Assembly: GCA_013398015.1 (NCBI GenBank)
Contig: VZRR01010736.1
Location: forward strand, 3,429 to 67,428
Length of the DNA: 64,000 bases
DNA from: Oreocharis arfaki
Taxonomy: Eukaryota > Chordata > Aves > Passeriformes > Paramythiidae
Direction of reading: 5' to 3'
In this document: one piece after another, positions 1-12,900 of the stretch
Numbering within the stretch: the first letter of the stretch is position 1
Layout of the letters: the number at the start of each line of letters is the position of its first letter
Notes under the pieces: model-generated
Databases searched by the model: none
What the model was told of the DNA's origin: nothing
Seen by the model: the letters and a program-made list of their open reading frames with translations, nothing else
Translations under genes and position numbers: made by a program

Positions 1-354
1 CTGTGCTGTGCTGTTCTGTGCTGTGCTGTGCTGTTCTGTGCTGTTCTGTTCTGTGCTGTGCTGTTCTGTTATGTGCTGTTCTGTTCTGTGCTGTGCTGTG
101 CTGTGCTGTGCTGTGCTGTGCTGTGCTGTGCTGTGCTGTGCTGTGCTGTGCTGTGCTGTGCTGTGCTGTGCTGTGCTGTGCTGTGCTGTGCTGTGCTGTG
201 CTGTGCTGTGCTGTGCTGTGCTGTGCTGTGCTGTTCTGTGCTGTGCTGTGATGTGCTGTTCTGTGCTGTGTTTTTCTGTGTTCTGTGCTGTGCTGTGCAG
301 TGCTGTTCTTTGCTGTGTTTGTCTGTGCTGTGTTTTTCGGTGCTGTGCTGTGCT
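1..354. repeat. CTGTG pentanucleotide tandem array
   Basis: This is a tandem array of a 5-base unit, CTGTG. The core, 86-230, is 29 perfect units. Both flanks carry CTGTT and ATGTG variants, and the array decays into degenerate TTCTGTG/TTTTT pieces by about 354. It runs off the left edge of the window, so its full length is unknown. Because 5 and 3 share no factor, every plus frame reads the same five-residue cycle (L-C-C-A-V) and the minus frames read H-S-T-A-Q. The long open frames here are therefore products of the repeat and not genes. Confidence 0.97.
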
Positions 355-1854
355 GCCAGGGGCTGCTCCACTCCTCCCGGCAGCTTTGGCACCTGCCAGC
401 CGGCTCTGGGTGGAATCAGGGAGCAGCACACCTTGTGGTTCAGCGTTCCCCATCTGCAAAGACAGGCTGTGCCAGCTTGAGCTTTTATACCTGGCCGTCC
501 TACTGCGCCTGCAGCTGTTTGGAGGAGACAGCAGGCGGGAGCATTAGTTTCATTCCAGTTTTATCCTTGGCCTCACATCTGAGGCTTCAAGCAAGGATTC
601 CAGTCGTGGGCAGACGCCCCATTTTGTGTGCTCCAGACGCTACTCCCACAAAGACCCAGCAGTCCTTTACATGGAGGCCAAAAATCCAACTGTTGCCTGA
701 TAAAGCCTTTCTGTCTTGACTGGCTTTACCCAGAGTGAAACCAGGCACCTACCAGTGCAGAAAGGGCTCCTATCCCGTGCTACCCAGGCAGGCTGGAAGA
801 ACTCTGCAAGCAGATGGCTGTGTCCCAGCGAGCACAGTTGCAGCTGTGGTCTTCACTTTCTTTGGGGAGAAGCTGGAGGTCTGGGACTGACTGTACTGTA
901 AATTTTTCCTGCCAGATGTGAAGCCTGGAGTTGATACCGTGAGGTTTGTAACCTGGTACACGAGACCAGCTTCCTTTTTTAAAACTTTTTTTCTGGAACA
1001 AAGTGTTCCCATCTGAGCTGCTGGCTGCCGGATGGGTATATTTCATTCTAGTTTGAGACTGGGGATCCCAAGTGAGAACATATGCATATGCAGATAAATA
1101 TAGATATTTATTTATTTTTATTAGTGGAAGAGAGACCTCTACTGGCTCAGCTCACAGAGCCACTTGACTGACCACAGCCAAGCTCTCTTTCACCTTCTCT
1201 TCACCTGCTTGGGAAATCTCCTCCTGTGTCACAGCCATTTGCCAAGGGAAGCTAAGAAGCAACAACATTTCATGTTTTCTCATTAAAAGATCCAGCATGT
1301 GGGGAGTCCCTCAGTTGCTATTGCTAACACATGAATTTGTGACAGCCCTTGGTGTAGTAAATCAAGTAGCTTATTTCCTTTAGAAGATGAATCTTGGGCA
1401 CTGATGCAGAGCAGAGAATCAGAGTGTTGTTGCTGCTGGAGGACAAGTCAGCAGGGTGTTTTCATCCACTCCATTGACTTCAGTCGCCTTTTATTCTCTT
1501 CATGTTCTTCCTCCAAGCTGGTTCTGTAGCACTGCAATGAGGATGGCTTCAGAAACCATCTCTCGTGGGTCAGGGCTCTTTAGCATCTTGCCTCTGCTGT
1601 CAGCTGGATAGATGTTGACTCCTACCTGGGCCGTACCTGGCATTGATGATCCGTTGGGTGCTTCTTTTCCTGGGTTGGGGAAGAGTTAATATATAGTGTG
1701 TTTTTCTAGCAAAGCTGTCTTTATCTGGTCACAGGTAATGCAAAACAGGGCTTGGTGTTTGCAAACAGGTGGAGCTGGGTGAGCCAGTCGTGTAAGGTCT
1801 ATAAGTCCTGTGCTGCCAGTCTGGCTGAAAGCAACAGAGGCAGTAGTTCCACAA
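355..1854. other. gene-free stretch, no feature recognised
   Basis: I see no exon, repeat family or RNA gene. The only small structure is a perfect 12-base palindrome, CATATGCATATG, at 1079-1090, followed by an AT-rich run to about 1122. Confidence 0.6.
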
Positions 1855-2294
1855 AGCTGGTCATGGGCCTGGAGCATCTCCCTGATGAGGAAAGGCTGAG
1901 GGAGCTGGGGCTGTTCAGCCTCCAGAGGAGCCCCAGCTGAGAGGGGCCCTCAGCCCTGTGTGTCCCTGTCTGCAGACAGGGCTCCGAGCAGGGCCCAGGC
2001 TCTGCTCTGGGGGGCCCAGCCATGGCACCAGAGGAACGGGCAGGAGCTGAGCCCAAGAACTTCTCCCTGGACAGGAGGCAGAAGTTCTTCCCTGGGCAGT
2101 GACTGAGCACTGAACAGATTGTCCAGGCAATCTGGGTGTGGATTGAGGGTGTGGAGTCTCCTCACTGGAGATATTCCAGAACTGTCTGGACACAATCCTG
2201 TGCCCTGTGCTCTGGGATGACCCTGCTGGAGCAGCGAGGTGGGACCAGATAAGCCACTGTGGTGCCTTCCAGCCTGAACCATTCTGTTATTCTC
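1855..2294 (+). mobile_element. CR1 LINE 3' fragment
   Basis: The sequence follows the 3' untranslated end of an avian CR1. It starts with the GGAGCATCTCCCTGATGAGG / GGCTGAGGGAGCTGGGGCTG segment, passes through CTGGACAGGAGGCAGAAGTT, and ends with GGTGCCTTCCAGCCTGAACC and the terminal octamer-like ATTCTGTTATTCT. It is 5'-truncated and keeps no reverse-transcriptase coding part, which is usual for CR1. The element lies in the plus direction. Confidence 0.9.
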
Positions 2295-2874
2295 AGTACT
2301 GCTGAAATGCTGGTTTAGGCATCCCCTTCCTTCCTCATCCAGCCCACTCATTCCTGCCCCTAGCACTGCTGGTGAAGTTAGTTCAGGAACTGCAGTAGGG
2401 AATGGATCTTGCAGAGGTTTCCCACCTTCCCTTCTTTGTTGTTGGTTTGTGTGTTATTTTTTTCTCCCCAGCTGGATCCATTTCTGGTCTTGCTCTTCAC
2501 GCAGCTGGCACCGAGAGCTTGGCCAGGACAGTGGGTGGGAAGGAGCAAGCTGGCTGCACTTCCATGAAATCACAGCCTGGGAGCTGGTGTGTCTTGCTTG
2601 TTCCTCGCAGTAAAGCAAAAATTAAAGCCTTGTGTGGGACAACTGCTGCCCATCTTGTGGTTATGAGGCTTGCTGGAAGGTGCTGGGCAACCTCTGGTAC
2701 TGCAGCCCAGGGCTCTGCCTTCCAGCTTTCTCCTCACATCTCTGGCCATCAAAACCTGCTCCACAAATGACCGGAGAGCTGCTTAGCTGGGGAAACAGAA
2801 GTTGGTGTCGATGGCCTGAAGTTTCTGTGTTGTTTGCCAGGGGATCTCCATCATGGAGCTATTCCAGAGAGATT

Positions 2875-2885
2875 TGCTGAGTCAC
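2875..2885 (+). promoter_or_regulatory. NF-E2 / antioxidant-response-type motif
   Basis: TGCTGAGTCAC is a perfect match to the NF-E2/Maf-AP1 consensus. Its complement, GTGACTCAGCA, fits the antioxidant-response pattern RTGACnnnGC. A single motif match in 64 kb carries little weight, and no promoter lies next to it. Confidence 0.2.
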
Positions 2886-3257
2886 AGTTGTTCATTTTTT
2901 TGTGGGAAAGTGGCCTGGTGCACTGGATGCAAAGATAGAGGAACATCCAGCAGCGGTTTCTGGAGCTGCAGGCTGGTAGAGTAGGTACTCTCACCATGCC
3001 TTTCCTCACAGATCTCTGTAGCAAAAGCCCTTGCTTTGTTTCAAAAGAAAAAGTTGCTCTGCAGCCACCTTTTATACCTTTTCCTTTCACCTCTCTCACC
3101 TGTACCCCTTTTCCAGTCACTGAGTGGTGAGAGCACCCACTAATTTGCAGACAATTACCTCTTCTTACCAAGTTTCTTTTCTCTCTGGAGAGCATTCTGG
3201 GTGCTGTATTCTTGGCTTGCCTGGGTCCCGCTGTCCTTGTGAGCTGCTCCATACTTT

Positions 3258-3274
3258 AAAAAAAAAAAAAAAAA
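3258..3274 (+). repeat. A17 homopolymer
   Basis: Seventeen consecutive A. No poly(A) signal and no target-site duplication were recognised around it. Confidence 0.95.
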
Positions 3275-3858
3275 GGTGTGTTGAGTAGAAACCTTTTGGG
3301 CAGGAGCAAGTTAAGTCCTCTGCTATACTCATTTAAAATCTAACTAAAAGCATGCCTCTAATTTCTACACCTTACTGCATCACCCCCTCCTGATGCCATT
3401 TACTGCTCCATCTAATCTGCATTTGTACTGCCCCATTTGTTTGAAACTGCTCTTGGTGCCACCACATCATGTCCTACCTGCCACTCTCACCTTAAAGTGT
3501 AGTTCTTGTCTGAAAACAATGATCCTGATGGTGTTTTATTTAGCTATTGTGTTCAGCACAAAAAAGAGCGTTTCTGATTCTTCTCCTGAAGAGCAGTGGA
3601 GCAGTTTGCATTGCCCTCATTCATAGCTGGTGGTTAGCAAGGGCATTGCAGGGGGCTTTGCTGGCCGGTGGTTTCCTGGGATTTAAGGAATCACTGTTGC
3701 TTCTTACAGAAACCCACCCTCTGTTTCTGATTGCAATGGTTTGGAATAGAAGAGTTGCATCAAACTTGTGTCTTGTGTCTTTATGTTCCTGGTGCTCGGT
3801 GGCTTGAACGTCTCCTGTCTATGACAAATCTGAATTTCAAACCCCTGCCTTTCAGAAG

Positions 3859-4065
3859 GGATCATAGACTCACAGGATGGTTTTGGCTGGAGAGGACTAT
3901 TAAAGATCATCTAGTTCAACACCCTCCACTGCAATGAGCAGCGACGTTTTCATCTAGATCGGGTTGCTCAGAGCCCAGTTCAACCTGTACTCGAATGTTA
4001 ACAGGGATGGGGCTTTTGCAGCCTCTCTGGACAACCTGTTCCACAACCATCATAAACAATTCCAG
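3859..4065 (-). mobile_element. CR1 LINE 3' fragment, old copy
   Basis: On the plus strand this reads as the complement of a CR1 3' end. It begins with ATCATAGACTCACAGGATGG (the octamer tail), then AGATCATCTAGTTCAACACC, GGTTGCTCAGAGCCCAGTTC and CTCTGGACAACCTGTTCC. Similarity fades after about 4065. Many substitutions from the usual CR1 sequence suggest an older insertion than the copy at 13.8 kb. Confidence 0.87.
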
Positions 4066-7000
4066 ATCAAGGGGGACTGTTAAACTTACCTGTTCAGGAG
4101 ACAGACACTTTCTCAAGGACCAGTCTAAGACCAAATGGCAGAAATTGCACCAAGGAGAATCACAGACTTCCATCTTTCTGCTCTCTGTTTAAGGTATGCT
4201 TCCTGGTGCTGATTCCTCTGCTAGACAACATCCAGAAGCATCTTCAAGATAAAATGCCAAAATGAAACAGGGCACTGAACACACAGACCTTCCCTGGGCA
4301 AGAGGATGGAAGTGAGCGAGCAAACCACATGTGACAAATGCTGGGCATGTTGCTGAATCCAACTCTGGAAGCTGCTCAGATGCTGTGGTCAGGTGGGTCG
4401 GTATTACGAACCTATCTGGGCTAGAAAAGAGAAACATTCTTTTAGAAAATGAAAAATATCTGGTGGAGAGAGCATTGAGAGGTAATAAACATGCAGCAGA
4501 AGCCCCTTTTGGGATAAAGCTGCGTCATTGTGGTGCTTTATAAGTAAGCACCCCATCACTTCAGAGTTAGGAGGTACCAGATGTGCTCGTGGCAGTGTTG
4601 CTGAGGCAGGAAACATGAGAGACAGAGCTGCTATACCTCGGGTTCAGACTGGGTCTGCTTCTTCCCAAACAGCCAGACACTTCTGAGAGGGTTTTTTTCT
4701 CAGTTCCTGGATGTCCTGCATGGGTTTTGCAAGAAGCCCCTAATGAAGGGCTTGTTGTAAGTACTTGCTTTGAGTAAGAGTGCTTTGTGCTTGCTCTTCA
4801 GTTTGTCTCTTCACTGGCTGAAGAGTTCAGTGCACTGAATTGCTCTTTCTCTAGATTCTGTGTGCCTTCTAAAAAAGACTGAAAATATTGTTTGGTGAAA
4901 CCATGTTTTGTAACTGTGAAGAAATTCTGGACACTAAAACTGATAAACAAGTTAGTGTTTTGTCTGATGGGATGAGAAACTGTGATTCAGAAGTCCCATG
5001 GCCATTATTAGACCATTCCTGGTACAAATACCAGTGCTGAGGATGCTGTCGTGCTCCTTGGAAAAGCTCTGTAAACCAAAAACGGGTGTATTCCTCTTGG
5101 CCCCCTGAGGTGATGATCAGTACTTTGAACTGAGCCTGTGAACCTCTGTGGTGATGGGACTTTCCTTAGGGCATGCAGAACATGGGACTTGAGTAACCAT
5201 ATGGGAAAGTAGCCACTGTTTTAGGTACACTGTAAGAAAAGAGTGGGAGAGTACAGGGAGAGAGATGGGGGGACCACCTGAATTTGAAGTCTTTGATCAA
5301 ATGCAAGTTTTTTGGGGGGTCAGTGAACAGAAACAAGTCAGGAAAGCTATAAGAAACCATGATGCATAAATATTTTTTGGGTTTTTTTGTTTGGTTGCAT
5401 TGGTTTTGAAGCCTGATAAGTGTAGAGTTTTGTCATATATGACACATAAAACAGCACCCAGGATGATGGAGTTCTTTCAGGCTGCCAGAGCCTCCCTCTG
5501 TCTGGAGGTAGATAATTTATTGTGACATACGACCTTTCACTAATATCTGATGGTACCCTAGGGTGGCAATCTCAAATGACCAAAAGAAACTGAGGGCACC
5601 AGGATTATGCTGAAGAATCTGAACTCTTTTTTTCTGCTTTTTGCACCAGCCACACAGAATTACAGTATTTCTTTGGTCAAATGAGGGGCAAATAACCATT
5701 TTCCACTTTTTCATCAGTACCCCACCAGAGGCTGGATGTCTGTAATTTTACAGGAATACTCAGAATTGACAGATGGCCATTGGTGTTTTTTGTGGGATCT
5801 CAGGGTAGGTAACACTGCATCTTTAATCTGCCCTGAAACAGATTAAAAATGACAAATGGGCCTTTCCAAATAAAGGGTAAAGGTTTCCCTTCTTTAAGAA
5901 AATTTGCAAACAACCTATCCCCTCCATCTCTTCCCTCTTTGCTCTGCAATTGCTCTGCAGTCTGGGCCAAAGCCCCCCTGAGGACTTGCAGGAGCTGTGG
6001 CCAAGGCTGGGGAGACCACTGATTCTGCACCTCCCTACAGTTTGTTGCCACTTTGAAGAGCAGCTGTTGCCTAAGGTTGAGGTGAAGTTTGAAGTGAACT
6101 TTTCTGAGCAAATGAGTATCAGCAGAGAGGGTGAGATTTTGGCTGGAGATGGGCAGGAGCAAATTCCCTTCCCAGAGGGGACTGAAGACTTGCAAGATTG
6201 AGGTTGAGCTGCTCCACCAGCCCCTTCTCACTGTGAAAACATAACGAGTGAGGATGAAGCAGAGGCACAACAGAGCTGCTGTGTGTGAACCTCCTCCTGG
6301 CCTGAAGTCCTTGGGAGGGAGAGAGGCTGCTGTCTTGTCTGGCTCCAACCCCTCAATCTTTTTGCTGCACTTCTGAGCTGACCTGGAGCTCAGGTAAATG
6401 CAGGGCTTGAAGTCCAGCCTAACCTGCCTCCAGAGCAGGATGGAGTACTGTGTTGCACAGGTTTTGTCTGTGTTATAGAGGCCTTACTGGGCAGGGCTGA
6501 TTCATTCCAGAGAAGCACCGAGTCCTGCAAATGCTCAAATACCTTTGTATTACCTTTTTTCTACCTTTTGTTCCTAGTGGTTTTTTCCATATCCAGTTAT
6601 GTCTTTTTATTCTCTGCAATATGTCCTTGTTTTCTCTACATTCTCACCCGACCTGTCCGTGACCTCTGAATCCAAACCCAGTCTTGCTGGTGGTTTGTGC
6701 TGGTACTCAGGGCTAATCCCTGTTTCTCCTGAGCACCTGGTATGTGCCCCACCCTGAGTGGCTACCTCTGGCTGTGAAGGAGGTGGCAGGTTAATGTATT
6801 CGAGACTGGAGCCAGAGACTGACTTCTTATGTTAGGTGCCTAAATCCCAAATGTCTGTCCTTAAAACTCTGTGTTGTCCGTCGCCCATACCTGAAGGTGC
6901 CTCCAGTTCCTCAGGTACCTGCTTTGCATGTGAGGCTGCTGAGGTGTCAAGGTCAGGAGTACTGAGTGTGGCTGGCTCGCTCCTATGAGACCCTCCTGAA

Positions 7001-9635
7001 GGTATCCCTCTGTCACTCCTGGGAGATGCTGGCACCGGGTTCAGACTTTGCAAATATTACGAGGAGGGCAAAGACTGAGAATTCAGTAAGGGAAAATGTC
7101 ACTCTATGACTTAGTTTGGTGGGATAATGGCTCTGTAATACAAACTGTCAGGCAGGTGTGGGCATGGGTGTATATGGCTGTACATCACACGCTTTGCTGG
7201 GCAGGATGGCCCTTTGGAAAGTCATACCTGGAACCTGCTGCGTGGCTTTATTGACTTTTGGGTTTGCTTTGTGCAGGGTGATTGCTGAAACAAGACTTGT
7301 TCGTGGATGTCGGGCCATTTACAGCACTGTGTTTTTATGCAGCTTTTCACAAGCACTAATAGAGAAACAATGCAGTCTTCATGACCATTCAAATTTGTCT
7401 TGACTAAGTACATAATTTCTGAAAAAAGTATGCATCTATTGTTTGCAGACAGCTGTAATCCCTCTCCAGACTTTAAGGTAATTTAATCTCTTGACATGAC
7501 TGTGCAACTTCTGTTATTTTTAGGCACATACATTAAGAAAAGAAAAGGTCCATTTAATCTGAAAACATATTAGCAAGCATTCCTGGTTTCACAAATCTGA
7601 ACCAGGTACCGCAGGGAATAAACTGAAAGTCGTTAACATGTGATTGCTGTTTGATGGCCAGAATGAAGCAGTTTCAGACCTTCTCCCTACCTCCTTTTGC
7701 AGATGCTGCAAAGAGAGTTGCTACTCTTGAAGATCATGTCAGCAAAGGTTAAAAACTCACTGCCGATTGTTTTTTGCTGATACCAGCTGTCCACAATCTG
7801 TGTGTGGTGGCCTGCTGGCCATGTGGGTGAGCTGGGGGATGAGGGAAAGGCCTGAAGTCCTCTTGTGTCAATGATGGTTGTGAGTCAGTGCCCTTCCCAA
7901 TGATGCCTGATCCCACCTGGCTGCCATGCCTGGTGTTATAGCCCAGAGGACTGTCACTGCCTGCTCTCCTGCTCTCCTCCTCCTTTTCCCAAACTCCTGA
8001 GTCACTCAGGACAAGTGACAATGGAGACTGTCAAGCTATGTGATGAGGCTGGTGGCTGTGGGCTGGTGGCGTCCAGATGCTGGAGCTGAGGCTCTAAGTC
8101 TCCTCTTTGGCACAGCAGGGAGCTCCTGTATTGCTCACCATGGCCCTAGTGCAAAGCTGTTTCCCTCCTCAGCTCTACAGGGGAGATGGGGTTACTAAAA
8201 TCATGAAAATCAAAGCAGTTTCCTGAAGAAGATGAGGATTTAGTTTCTTTCTGGGTATTCCTAGCAGCATCATCCAACAGGCACTGGGACATGTGATGGA
8301 AACTGAGGAGGATGTTGTTCAGACCTCCACAGACTCCTCTAGGCTTAGCTTGGGTGGGAAAGTGAGGTTATGCTCAGGCTCTGCTTATAACTGTCCTCTT
8401 TGAGAATGAACGAGGGAAGGCAACGGCGAGGGACAAAATGAGGAAAAAACCTTAAAGTGTGGCATTTCATGGGGTGGACAGCTAGCAGGAGATTGTTGAC
8501 TGTTTGTTGAAAAGCCTCGCTGGCTGTGTTTGCTTTGGATACCGCAAGTCACTGGGTCCTGGTGGGGACTGTGAGTCATGTTCCTCCTTGCAATGGAAAA
8601 CATGGATGCATCGCCGTGGTGCTGCGCTCCTGGCAGGGCGGATGGCCCCTCGGGAAAACGGGAAGGTGGCACAAGGCAGGAGGCGTGGAGGCCTTCCCCT
8701 CCAAAGGGTGTAGGAAAGTGTTTCTGAAATGCTTTTTTCCCTTTGGGCGTCCATCTTTAGTTCTGGGGAGAGCTTTGCTGTGGCCTCGGAAAAGGGACAT
8801 GCTGGAGTTCTTGTGTGCTTGTGTTGCTGTGGGTACAGGGCTCTATTTTTGTGCCTCTTGCCTAAGTTTTACCTGCATCTTGCAGTGCCTTAAATGCATT
8901 TTTAGGGTTTGGAGTCCTGGGTAGCTCAAAGCATTGAAGTTGCATCTTCTGTGGTCTCTGTGGGAGTTTTGAGAAGGCTGGTCGTGACCACATTCCCTCT
9001 GCTGTCTGTTCCTTTGGCAGAACGAAACCGAGTGGTGGTTTCACCCAGTTTGTAAAGCAGGGATGCCTTTGTCAGCAAGAGATGCTGGAGCTCCCTTTCT
9101 TTGGCTCACAGGGAGAAGCCCTCAGCAGAAGAGAAGAATAGTGCCAGCAGCTGTTGGAGGGCCAGCACGGGGTCAGCGTGGTCCTACACTGCCAAAATAC
9201 CAGCGCTAAGTCTGGCCCTGAGTGCACAGGGCACACAAATCACCTGACTCTTGGTTTTCCTTGTACCGGTCCAGATTCAACCCTTGATTTTATTCCTGCT
9301 GGAAGGGAAGCACAGACTTGCCATGGCTCCAGTTGTGGGTGCAGGCTGTCACTGGCCTTGCCTAGCAGGGAAAAAGGACCTCTGTGCCAGGTGGTGGTGA
9401 GCTGTTAACTCCTTCCTTTACATCAGGGACAAGAAATTCTTTCCCTGATGAGGGACCAGTAAGTCCTTTGTTCTGCCACACATTAACACATGCCTTAGTG
9501 TTACCCAGTAAACGGTGGAATAATAATAATGTGGTTACAGGCCATCTGAAATGAGGTTGTGGCTGTAGCTGTCCCCATGGGCCACCCGCTCCTGCCTCCT
9601 GTGGAAGAGCGTGGGGCTGGTAAAGAGGCTATGTG
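4066..9635. other. gene-free stretch
   Basis: No exon, RNA gene or repeat family was recognised. Open frames such as the 182-codon minus frame at 5800-6348 overlap an 83-codon plus frame and show no family motif. A near-perfect palindrome with a one-base centre (CCTGAGT-C-ACTCAGG) at 7996-8010 contains an AP-1 core. A short (ATA)n tract lies outside this stretch at 9518-9533. Confidence 0.5.
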
Positions 9636-9990
9636 TGGTAAGAGAATAGGTATTTAAGGAAATGGGGTTTCAATGAGAACTTAATTACTCGCTTTTGGCC
9701 TCGTATCTGAGCAAGAATAACATGAAAACCTGAAATTAAGCACTTGTTGCATTCCAATACAGGGAAGAATGCCTCCAGTATTTGAAAATAATTTGAAGAT
9801 AAATAGAATTAATACTTAACATATAAAAGAGACAGCTCATGTTTTGACAGACAAGCCTCCTCCTCAGAGCCAAGAACATGCATTACCTAAAGGAGGAAAA
9901 TCCTCATTTGTACTGCAGGTTGCCAGGAGTCATAATTAAAGAACAAAATTAGTTGAGGAGAGGATGGAATGAAGAGCAAAAAGATTGTTG
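9636..9990. promoter_or_regulatory. AT-rich block, candidate conserved non-coding element
   Basis: The base composition changes to AT-rich with few repeats. There are several ATTA/TAAT homeodomain cores (for example near 9680, 9810 and 9940) and no useful open frame. This resembles the conserved non-coding DNA often found around developmental genes. That is an impression from composition and motif content; conservation cannot be seen from one sequence. Confidence 0.2.
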
Positions 9991-12900
9991 TTTCTTAGAT
10001 AACTGTGCAGGTGTTGCTGAAGAAGCACACACACATTTCTGTGTGGGTTTTTTTTTTCTTGATCTGTCTCTCTGTCCATCTGAACATTCACTGCAGGTTT
10101 CCTTATATTAAAAATAAAAATAGAAATGTCCTGCTGAGCAAGTTGTTCTGCCATGGGTGGAGATAAGCTTGCTTGCCCTCTGTTGTGTAGAGTCTCTGAT
10201 GTCTAATTTGGGGCAAGGTGGGTTTTTTTGCTATTTTAGTGAGTCCATCGTTAGTGTTTCTTTTCTTTGTCATCCACTTGTACAAAGTGTGAGGGTTCCT
10301 ACAACCTCGGATACAACTGCCCCTCTGGCACATTTGATGGAAATTTCCTGGGCTGCTGTAAAGCTCTTGGAAGGGTGAAAGGGAAGGGCAGATAACCAGT
10401 AGTATGGACCCACCCACAGGCTGTGTAATTGCTCATCTCTGCAGGAAACCAACCTGAAATTTTGCGGAGGATTGGACCTGTTTGTAGAAGATTTGTTATT
10501 CTGATATTACTGACACCGGCCTGGGTTAGATGTTCCCAAAAGGCGGGGAAGGGTAGATAACAGCAGTGTCATGGCCAGAGATATGGTTAACTGGAAAGGA
10601 AGACCTGAGGTAATTTTTGTCAGACAAAAACAGTGTCTCTCTTAGATGCATCAAACACACCGTCTTCTCCACCTTGCACGCCTTTCATAGCTGCAAATGT
10701 GTAAATCTTTTCTTCCAGAAAGGAATCCAGATGCTCACTTACTTTAATTTGAGTCAAGATAAAGTGGCCATATTTTTCCTGCCTGGAGCATCTGCAGAAA
10801 TGCCACTGAGGGATTTTGGCTTGTTGTTTTAGAGAGAGAATTACAGAACTCCTCTCATTTTCTCCTCTTTTGAGGTTAGACCAAGAATACATTCAGCAGT
10901 CATAAGCTGTGGCATATTAATAGAAAGATTTTCTCTTAAAAATGTCCATTACTCCTAGAGGGAGATTTATACTGTATAATCCACCATTTCAAAGGCTAAG
11001 GTCACCACCAAACATGTCAGCCCACCGGGATATCATAACACATAAATTACATAATCAATAGCACATGTTTTCCCCCTTTCTTTACCAATTAAAGGATTTT
11101 TGAAGTAGAGAGCTTGGCTTATATTTTTCCAATCATGTTGGATGGGGAAACCCTTCAGAAGGAGGATTCAGAAGGAAAAAGGCTGGTGTTTAAGGTGTTC
11201 ACATAAATTCTTTCTTCAGCAAATGCACAGGAGCACCAGCTGTACTTCCAGTTCTGCTTCCTGCCTTCTGACAATTTTATTGATTCTTCACAAAAATGAA
11301 TGTATGTACTGCCAGAAGATACTCAATTTTTAAAAATTTCATCTCAGATTTGTAACATGTTTCCATGCCACAAGACTTCTCAAAAAACCACCTCATTATC
11401 CTTTACCTCTTCAGTTCTTCTTGCAGATTCTGATCAGAGCATTCTTATAATTTTGAATGAGATTAGGATGAGGTAATGAGTGATTTGTATCAATTGACAG
11501 CATATTTCCTGCTCTTACCATGATGTTTTTTGTATAAATTAGGCATTTCTTTGTCAAGGTAATGGGAGTTTTTGCCTCGCTCAGTGCTTTCCACTAATTT
11601 TTCTTCCTATTGATTTACTTACTGAAGTAGAGGTATTTGGGACTGAATTGTGAAACTCACTGTCACTTGTAAGGATAGTCCCATGATAATACTTATCAGT
11701 GCAGCTTGGCTTAATTCTTGTTTGCTTGCAAATACTATCCAGAGCAGTGCAATATTTCATGATATTGATACCTAATCATGTCATGTGATATTTTTAAATG
11801 TGCACAGGGAAGAGAGACAAACACAAGCTCATTTTCCTGGTGGTTTTCTTAACTGTTCCAGGCTCAGCTTTGTCACCTCCACTTTCTGCTTAGGATTTCG
11901 TGGACAGAGAGTTAGTGTTCTTAAATGAGAAGAAACAAAAGAGAAACCTAACTCCCCAAAGCAAACTGTCTCTGCCTTTGTGTCGTGTGGAGGATTTCCT
12001 GAGTCCCAGGCTCAGCAAGTTTCCCAGAACATCTTTCCTAAGGCAGCCAGAGGCATCAGGGGCATATTTCTCTTGGCTAGGCTCTCTCTGGAGAGATCCC
12101 CTGGAGGAAGCCCATGCTCTGGTAGGGTTTGCTTTCAAGGGAGATGAGACTCAAGGAACCAGTTCCTGCTCCAGAGGGACAGTCCCGGTCCTTTTGTTTT
12201 CTTGTGGCAATGGTTAACCACCGCTGATGGAAGATCTGCTGTGCAGTGCTTGACAAATGCAGAGGCTGAGCATGTGAGTGGGCATTGCTTCTCTTCTGGG
12301 GGATGACTGGTTGGCAGCAACTCACCTTTTGTGAGCCAGAAGCTTTTGGAGAGCCCAGAGCTTGGGAAGACAGGCCCCTTATAGTTTGTCCATTGCTTCC
12401 CTGCATCCCCTTATTCAAATGAGACCTCTTCCTTCTTTCCACCATGATCCAGGCTCATGGATAAAGCACACAGGTGGAGTTTTCAAACCCTAAAAACTCT
12501 TCCCTGAGCCTGCACAGACTGGGGTTTCTGGAAAGCTTATTATGGGGCTGATATGGGGAAAATCACACAGGGGTGGCAGGAGGTCTGGTATTGGTGGCAC
12601 AAATGCCATATTCCTTTTCCAGTGTGTGGAGCCATCACAGAACCCCCCAAACAGCTCTTTTCATACATATAGTCTGTAACAGGGTCAAAATGTGGTTTTT
12701 TTCCCCCTAGCCTTGTGCTGAGAAGCAACTGAACCATTTTGCTGAAGCTTTCCCAAAAACCACTTAGCCTGGGGCAGGCAGCAAGCGTGGAAAAAATCCA
12801 GCCCAAACAGCTGAAATCTGGCAAAGTTGAACACAAACTGAAACACATTCCTCTCATGGAAAAGTGTTGGGTGACCTCTGATATGCAGAGTTCCCTGCTC

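Larger units (their letters stand above)
2295..3858. other. gene-free stretch with an A17 run
   Basis: No coding exon was recognised. An uninterrupted run of 17 A lies at 3258-3274. No AATAAA precedes it, so it does not look like the tail of a processed retrocopy. A perfect NF-E2/Maf-type site lies at 2875-2885 and is listed separately. Confidence 0.55.

Noticed and set aside
3..547. Cysteine-rich open frames over the first 550 bases
   Set aside because: They are translations of the CTGTG repeat, identical in every frame, with no start context or non-repeat domain.
1799..2366. Overlapping minus frames of 92-138 codons at 1.8-2.4 kb
   Set aside because: They are antisense to a CR1 3' fragment, which is GC-rich and stop-poor.
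3240..3274. A17 run as the tail of a processed pseudogene
   Set aside because: No AATAAA upstream, no recognisable parent gene and no target duplication.
5800..6348. 182-codon minus frame as a gene
   Set aside because: Overlaps an open plus frame, has no known motif, and no splice or promoter context was seen.
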